Source: Planctomycetota bacterium
GTDB taxonomy: Bacteria; Planctomycetota; MHYJ01; JACQXL01
Direction of reading: 5' to 3'
Length of the DNA: 64,000 nucleotides
Assembly: GCA_016235865.1 (NCBI GenBank)
Contig: JACRIK010000030.1
Coordinates: 1-64,000 of the forward strand
Positions 60,033 to 64,000 of the stretch are shown here, piece by piece. The translations under genes and the position numbers were made by a program. The notes under the pieces were generated by a model, which was not told the origin of the DNA, ran no database searches, and saw only the letters and a list, made by a program, of their open reading frames with translations. Positions within the stretch are counted from its first letter, which is position 1, and the number at the start of each line of letters is the position of its first letter.

Positions 60033-61340
60033 TTAGTATTTTCCCTGGCCGCTTAGTAAATGCGCGAAGACCTTGGTATCGGTAATCATATTCTTAATCA
60101 GGCAGTATTCGTTGGGCTGGTGCGCCATTTCACCCAGCGTTGACCAAACCACGGCCGGGTATCCGTGTTGCCGGAAATGGGCCGCAAAGGTTCCGCCGCC
60201 GATGCCGACCAGCACCGGCTTCTTGCCGATGACATACTTGATTGATGCGCTGAGCATCTTGACTGCCTGGGCGGACGGGGCAGTGTATGACGACGCTGAT
60301 TCATTGACCGGCTCTATGGTAATCTTGAGCTTGAACCCAGCCCTTGCGTGCACCCCGCCCTTGCGTGCAAGGGCTGGGTGCAAGGGCTGGGTGAACTTCC
60401 TGGCTATTCTGGCGGCTTCCTGCCGGAATATCCGTTTGATATGTTCCGGTTTGTATTTGGGCAATATCCGGCAATCGAAGTAGAAGATATCCTCGCCCGG
60501 AATGGTATTGACGTTCTCCACATTGGCGTCTTTTCGGGTCGGCTCAAAGGTGGAGACCGCCGGATTGAATAAGCGGTCTTTGAGTTTGAACTGCCGGTGC
60601 AGGACATTATCCAGTTGGCAGAGTAGATGCGCTCCGGCCCGATGGGCATTGATTCCTTTGTGGGGCATCGAGGCGTGGCATTGTTTGCCCTTGATGGTAA
60701 TCTTGAGCCAGAGAATTGATTTCTCGGCAATCTCAATCTCGCGGCTGTCCGGGCTTCCGCTATCCGGCACGATGATGATATCCTGTTTTCTGAATAGTTT
60801 TTTGTTATCCAATAGCCACTGGATGCCGAAATGGCTGCCGGTCTCTTCATCAGCCAGGAATCCCAAGGCGACGTCGTATTCCGGCACCAGATTCAGGTCC
60901 TTCATGGCCTTGGCCGCAAAGATAGAGGTGACGATGGCCTGCTGGTTATCCTCGGTGCCTCTGCCGAATACCTTACCATCTTTGACCACGGCTTTATACG
61001 GGTCGGTGTGCCAGAGATTCCGGGCGCCGGGCGGGACAATATCAATATGGCTGATGAGCCAGATGGTCTTAGAATGGTTTTTGCCTTTGATACGGGTAAT
61101 CAGGTTAGGCCGATATCCGCAGGGCGCTGATTTGTCAGGCGCGCGGTATTCTTCGATATTGCTGAAACCCAATTGCTTGAGCGCCTTTTTGAGATACTCG
61201 GCCTTTTTCACCTCGCCGATGCCTTTGCTTATCGGTGACAGGGCCGGGATAGCGGTCAGTCCGGCTTGGAGGCGAATCATCTCTGGCTGGAGCTGTTGGA
61301 TGCGCCTGAATACCTTGTCGATGATGTTGTTGTGTTGCAT
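60033..61340 (-). CDS. M20 family metallopeptidase/dipeptidase
   Basis: A 435-residue protein of the ArgE/DapE/PepV superfamily. Two-metal site residues: His-x-Asp in WLISHIDIVPPG, bridging Asp in GRGTEDNQQA, catalytic Glu in ADEETGSHFG, metal Asp in IVPDSGSPD, and the C-terminal His in GEMAHQPNEY. The dimerisation lid lies between about residues 200 and 310. A short insert (HPALARKGGVHARAG) is encoded by a DNA palindrome at 60335-60392. Likely cytosolic dipeptidase or amidohydrolase; substrate unknown. The OPT transporter gene just upstream suggests import of peptides followed by cleavage. Confidence 0.92.
   Translation of the reverse strand: MQHNNIIDKVFRRIQQLQPEMIRLQAGLTAIPALSPISKGIGEVKKAEYLKKALKQLGFSNIEEYRAPDKSAPCGYRPNLITRIKGKNHSKTIWLISHIDIVPPGARNLWHTDPYKAVVKDGKVFGRGTEDNQQAIVTSIFAAKAMKDLNLVPEYDVALGFLADEETGSHFGIQWLLDNKKLFRKQDIIIVPDSGSPDSREIEIAEKSILWLKITIKGKQCHASMPHKGINAHRAGAHLLCQLDNVLHRQFKLKDRLFNPAVSTFEPTRKDANVENVNTIPGEDIFYFDCRILPKYKPEHIKRIFRQEAARIARKFTQPLHPALARKGGVHARAGFKLKITIEPVNESASSYTAPSAQAVKMLSASIKYVIGKKPVLVGIGGGTFAAHFRQHGYPAVVWSTLGEMAHQPNEYCLIKNMITDTKVFAHLLSGQGKY
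60335..60392 (-). repeat. In-frame palindromic insertion in the M20 gene
   Basis: ACCCAGCCCTTG (60335-60346) is perfectly inverted at 60368-60379 and again at 60381-60392. CAAGGGCTGGGTG is thus also a 13-bp direct repeat. No frameshift; it adds about 15 residues. Confidence 0.75.
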
Positions 61341-61370
61341 AGTTGTTCACTCGCTTTCTTGCAGTACAGG

Positions 61371-61489
61371 AAATTATAAACACGAATAGGACGAATTGAG
61401 GCGAATCACACGAATAAGAAATTATCAGTTAAGATTCATATCCCTAAAGGATATTCGTGACATTCGTTTCATTCGTGTTATTCGTGTTC
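61371..61489. repeat. ACGAATNNN dispersed hairpin element, copy 2
   Basis: Same left end as copy 1 (AAATTATAAACACGAAT) and ATTCGT-NNN right arm (61453-61486). The right arm runs into the OPT gene and encodes its last residues. Confidence 0.75.
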
Positions 61490-63423
61490 CTCTTTTTCCT
61501 GCCTACTTTTATTATCAGTATCAGTCCAATAGTCAGGGCTATAAAGATGCCGAATCCCAATAATGATTCCATTGGCCCGTCCGGGATTTCACCCCTGAGA
61601 TTAAGTACCTTATCTACTGAAACCGATGCCAGCAGGGCCAGGATGATGCCGACCAGGGCGTCACCGGCTACCAGTCCGGAACTGAACAGGATTCCTTTTT
61701 CATTTATCTTCTCGAATTCATCTTTTTTGGTGGTCGTTGATACCAGTCCGGCCACCAGCCCGCCGATGATTATCGGCGCGGACAGGGTAAAGGGCAGGTA
61801 TAGTCCGATGGCAAACGGCAGTGACGAGATGCCCAGCAGTTCGACGCAGATACCGATAAATATGCCGATGAGCAACAACACCCAGGGCAGTTGCTGCGAG
61901 ATGACGCCTTTGACGATGATGGACATGAGGGTGGCCTGGGGCGCCTGTAATTTCCCTTCCGGGCCGAGCCCGTATGTTTTTTGCAGGAGCAGGAGCACCC
62001 AGGCAATGACCAGGGCCGGGGCCAGGACGCCGATAAACTCCGCAATCTGCTGTTTGTAAGGCGTGGCGCCGACCAGATATCCGGTCTTGAGGTCCTGGGA
62101 AATATCGCCGGCCATGCAGACCGCGATGCAGACAATGGCGCCGATAGTCATGGCGATAATCATACTGCTCTGGTCGGTCCAGCCGAATGCCACGAATATC
62201 AATGAGACCGCGACCAGGGTGGTGATGGTCATGCCCGATACCGGACTGGAGGACGAGCCGACAATGCCGACAATCCGCGAGGCGACGGTGATGAATAATC
62301 CGCCCAGGACCATTATCAGCAATACGCCGACCAAGCCCTTGGGCCAGGATGAGGCGGTGCCGACAGCCGGCTTGTAGAAGACCAGATAAGCGATAGCCGC
62401 AATTATGGTCAGGATGGAGATGATGAAGATATATTTGAATTTGATATCTTTATCGGTTCGGCAGACGGTTGATTCTGCCTGCTTGTTGAAGAGTTTGCTG
62501 AAACCCTGGCGGATGGAACTGATAACTATAGGCAGTGATTTGAGCAAGCTGACGATACCGCCCAGCAGGACTGCGCCGGCGCCGATGTATCTGATATACA
62601 CCTTCCAGATGCCCATGGCGTCGAGTTGGTTGATAGGGCTGGTAGCCGGCGGGACAGCTGAAGCCAGATTCGCGCCGATGAACTGAATCATTGGAATCAA
62701 GACCAGCCAGCCCAGGACCGCGCCGGCAAACATCAGCGCGGCGATGCGCAGGCCGATGATATAACCAACACCCAGGAGAATCGGCGTGACCTCGGCGCCT
62801 AATGTGGTCTGGACCTGAGGATTGTTTGATAATTTCAGGTTGAAGCCGACCACGTCTTTCCAGAGTCCCAAGCCATACATCAGGAATTTATAGAGCCCGC
62901 CGATGATGACGCCGCCGAAGACCAGTTTGGCCTTTGAGCCGCCTTCCTGGCCGGCTACCAGAATCTGGGCGCAGGCCGTGCCTTCAGGATAGGGCAGGGT
63001 GCAGTGCTCGCGGACTATCAGAAAGCGCCTGAGCGGAATCATAAACAGGATACCCAGGCATCCGCCCAACGCGGACATGATAAATATCTCCAGGATAGAA
63101 GGCGCCACGCCTAGGAATATCAGGGCCGGGACGGTGAAGATGATGCCGGCGGCCAGCGATTCGCCGGATGAGCCGATGGTCTGAACCATATTGTTTTCCA
63201 GGACCGTGCCCTTGCGCAGGATGCCGCGTAAAATGGCCATAGAGATAACGGCAGCCGGGATAGAGGCCGAGACGGTCATGCCGACCTTCAGTCCGACATA
63301 GGCATTGGCCGCGCCGAAGACGACGGACAGGATGATGCCCAGGATGATGGCCCGGACGCTGAATTCGCTGATGGATTGTTCGGCCTTGATATATGGCTGG
63401 AAATTATCCTTATTATCTTGCAT
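61444..63423 (-). CDS. OPT family oligopeptide transporter
   Basis: A 659-residue protein with about 15-16 membrane helices, the normal length for bacterial OPT. N-terminal landmarks are EFSVRAIILGIILSVVFGAA and AYVGLKVGMTVSASIPAAV; then LPYPEGTACAQILVAG, a hallmark of the family, and GDISQDLKTGYLVGATPYKQ in the second half. It imports small peptides or metal-peptide complexes by proton symport; substrate unknown. The C-terminal tail NTNNTNETNVTN is encoded by a dispersed repeat. Adjacent to an M20 dipeptidase on the same strand. Confidence 0.93.
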   Translation of the reverse strand: MQDNKDNFQPYIKAEQSISEFSVRAIILGIILSVVFGAANAYVGLKVGMTVSASIPAAVISMAILRGILRKGTVLENNMVQTIGSSGESLAAGIIFTVPALIFLGVAPSILEIFIMSALGGCLGILFMIPLRRFLIVREHCTLPYPEGTACAQILVAGQEGGSKAKLVFGGVIIGGLYKFLMYGLGLWKDVVGFNLKLSNNPQVQTTLGAEVTPILLGVGYIIGLRIAALMFAGAVLGWLVLIPMIQFIGANLASAVPPATSPINQLDAMGIWKVYIRYIGAGAVLLGGIVSLLKSLPIVISSIRQGFSKLFNKQAESTVCRTDKDIKFKYIFIISILTIIAAIAYLVFYKPAVGTASSWPKGLVGVLLIMVLGGLFITVASRIVGIVGSSSSPVSGMTITTLVAVSLIFVAFGWTDQSSMIIAMTIGAIVCIAVCMAGDISQDLKTGYLVGATPYKQQIAEFIGVLAPALVIAWVLLLLQKTYGLGPEGKLQAPQATLMSIIVKGVISQQLPWVLLLIGIFIGICVELLGISSLPFAIGLYLPFTLSAPIIIGGLVAGLVSTTTKKDEFEKINEKGILFSSGLVAGDALVGIILALLASVSVDKVLNLRGEIPDGPMESLLGFGIFIALTIGLILIIKVGRKKRNTNNTNETNVTNIL

Positions 63424-63494
63424 AGGGGGTAATAATATATTAAATTCTAATGAAAATCAAATTTAATATCAGTAACATTACATGAGGAGGTTTT

Positions 63495-63698
63495 ATGTTA
63501 GGATTTTTGCAGAATATCGGGATGACGGAATTGATAGTCATATTAGTAATTTTAGTGTTTCTTTTCGGCGCCACCAAGATACCGCAAATCGCCCGGTCGT
63601 TAGGCAAGTCGGCCCATGAATTCAAGAAGGGGATGCGCGAAGGCGACGAAGAGGTAAAGGATAAAAAAGACGAGGACAAGAAAGAAGCTTCTAAGTAA
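63495..63698 (+). CDS. tatA: TatA/TatE twin-arginine translocase subunit
   Basis: A 67-residue protein with GAGGAGG four bases before ATG. One N-terminal membrane helix (TELIVILVILVFLFGATKIP), the FG-x-x-KIP hinge, an amphipathic helix (IARSLGKSAHEFKKGM) and an acidic/basic tail (EGDEEVKDKKDEDKKE). It forms the Tat pore for folded proteins. tatC is not in the window. The 71-bp gap to the divergent OPT gene must contain both promoters. Confidence 0.95.
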   Translation: MLGFLQNIGMTELIVILVILVFLFGATKIPQIARSLGKSAHEFKKGMREGDEEVKDKKDEDKKEASK

Positions 63699-63798
63699 GA
63701 ACTAAGCGAAGCGTGACCGTGAGCAATCCCCCGAATGCTTTCGGAGGGGATGCGGAACGAACCCGCTACTGCGGGACTGTAACATGCCCACAATACCT

Positions 63799-63875
63799 GG
63801 ACGATTAGCTCAGCTGGTTAGAGCGCTTGGATCACACCCAAGAGGTCACAGGTTCGAATCCTGTATCGTCCACCA
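63799..63875 (+). tRNA. tRNA-Val (anticodon CAC)
   Basis: Acceptor GGACGAT/ATCGTCC, discriminator A, encoded CCA at 63873-63875. Anticodon stem CTTGG/CCAAG, loop ATCACAC, anticodon CAC (reads GTG). No clear promoter of its own; possibly cotranscribed with tatA. Confidence 0.95.
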
Positions 63876-63876
63876 T

Positions 63877-64000
63877 TCAAAACCACAAAGCCAGACCAAA
63901 AGTCGGGCCGTTGAGATTCCTGGTCTTATTATTTATCAGGGAATGATACCCGCCGAATATTTCCAACGAACCGCTGTGCCAGCCGACCGTGGTATCAAAA
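63877..64000 (-). CDS. C-terminal end of an outer-membrane beta-barrel-like protein (partial)
   Basis: The minus strand is open from the window edge to a stop at 63879-63877, giving about 41 residues: alternating hydrophobic strands (SGSLEIFGGYHSLI, PTFGLALWF) and a terminal Phe. An amphipathic last strand ending in Phe is the BAM recognition signature of outer-membrane barrels. The rest lies outside the window, and the end sits one base from the tRNA. Confidence 0.5.
   Translation of the reverse strand, partial: FDTTVGWHSGSLEIFGGYHSLINNKTRNLNGPTFGLALWF

Overview
The window looks like a chromosomal segment of a Gram-negative, free-living bacterium, most likely a planctomycete or a near relative. 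This is an inference from gene content. There are secretin, TonB-type energizer (ExbB/ExbD) and outer-membrane genes. There is a very large DUF2341/LamG/FN3/glycine-rich surface protein. A TPR protein carries two RNA polymerase alpha-CTD-like domains. There are many intergenic repeats. No rRNA or marker gene settles the phylum.

Layout. 2-17821: 3' part of a giant modular surface protein, followed by an STAS protein. 18228-21681: YifB (ComM-like) and YgiQ, the latter with three in-frame palindromic insertions. 21817-24181: a repeat-rich patch with an AT-rich PD-(D/E)XK-like gene, three perfect ACGT-centred palindromes, an indel-free 22-bp array, and a zinc-ribbon plus excisionase-HTH protein. 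24187-35106 (minus): ChaN-like protein, PanB, then a type II secretion/type IV pilus block (PilS-like kinase, PilC/GspF, two PilB/GspE ATPases, a stand-alone GspE N-domain) and a thiolase. 35219-35290: tRNA-Thr(CGU). 35321-39838 (minus): L7/L12-like protein, an epimerase-like SDR, a DUF192 lipoprotein and a GspD/PilQ secretin. Its consensus promoter overlaps that of the divergent MeaB GTPase gene. 41182-43223: a second PD-(D/E)XK-like gene, a 42-bp array and an unknown gene. 43367-49558: a two-subunit B12 acyl-CoA mutase with isobutyryl-CoA mutase residues, the TPR/alpha-CTD protein, prepilin peptidase, and a beta-propeller lipoprotein. 49563-52727: NhaD-like antiporter, a CAU-anticodon tRNA, a MetE-like methyltransferase and a GGQ release-factor-like protein. 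52886-55288: NfnAB-type bifurcating transhydrogenase. 55473-58809: an ExbB / ExbD / ExbD-ExbB fusion operon bracketed by a 22-bp array and a 21-bp array. 58952-64000: radical SAM protein, M20 peptidase, OPT transporter, TatA, tRNA-Val(CAC), and the end of an outer-membrane barrel gene.

Functional links. The secretin, two ATPases, platform protein and prepilin peptidase form most of a secretion/pilus machine split over three loci. MeaB and the two mutase subunits form a B12 acyl-CoA rearrangement module. NfnAB balances NAD(P)H and ferredoxin.

The most unusual feature is the repeat biology. Four sequence-unrelated intergenic arrays share a 21/22-bp (or 2x21) register with no indels, and most units have internal or adjacent-unit dyad symmetry. 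MITE-like elements and REP-like palindromes also occur, some of them inserted in frame inside enzyme genes.
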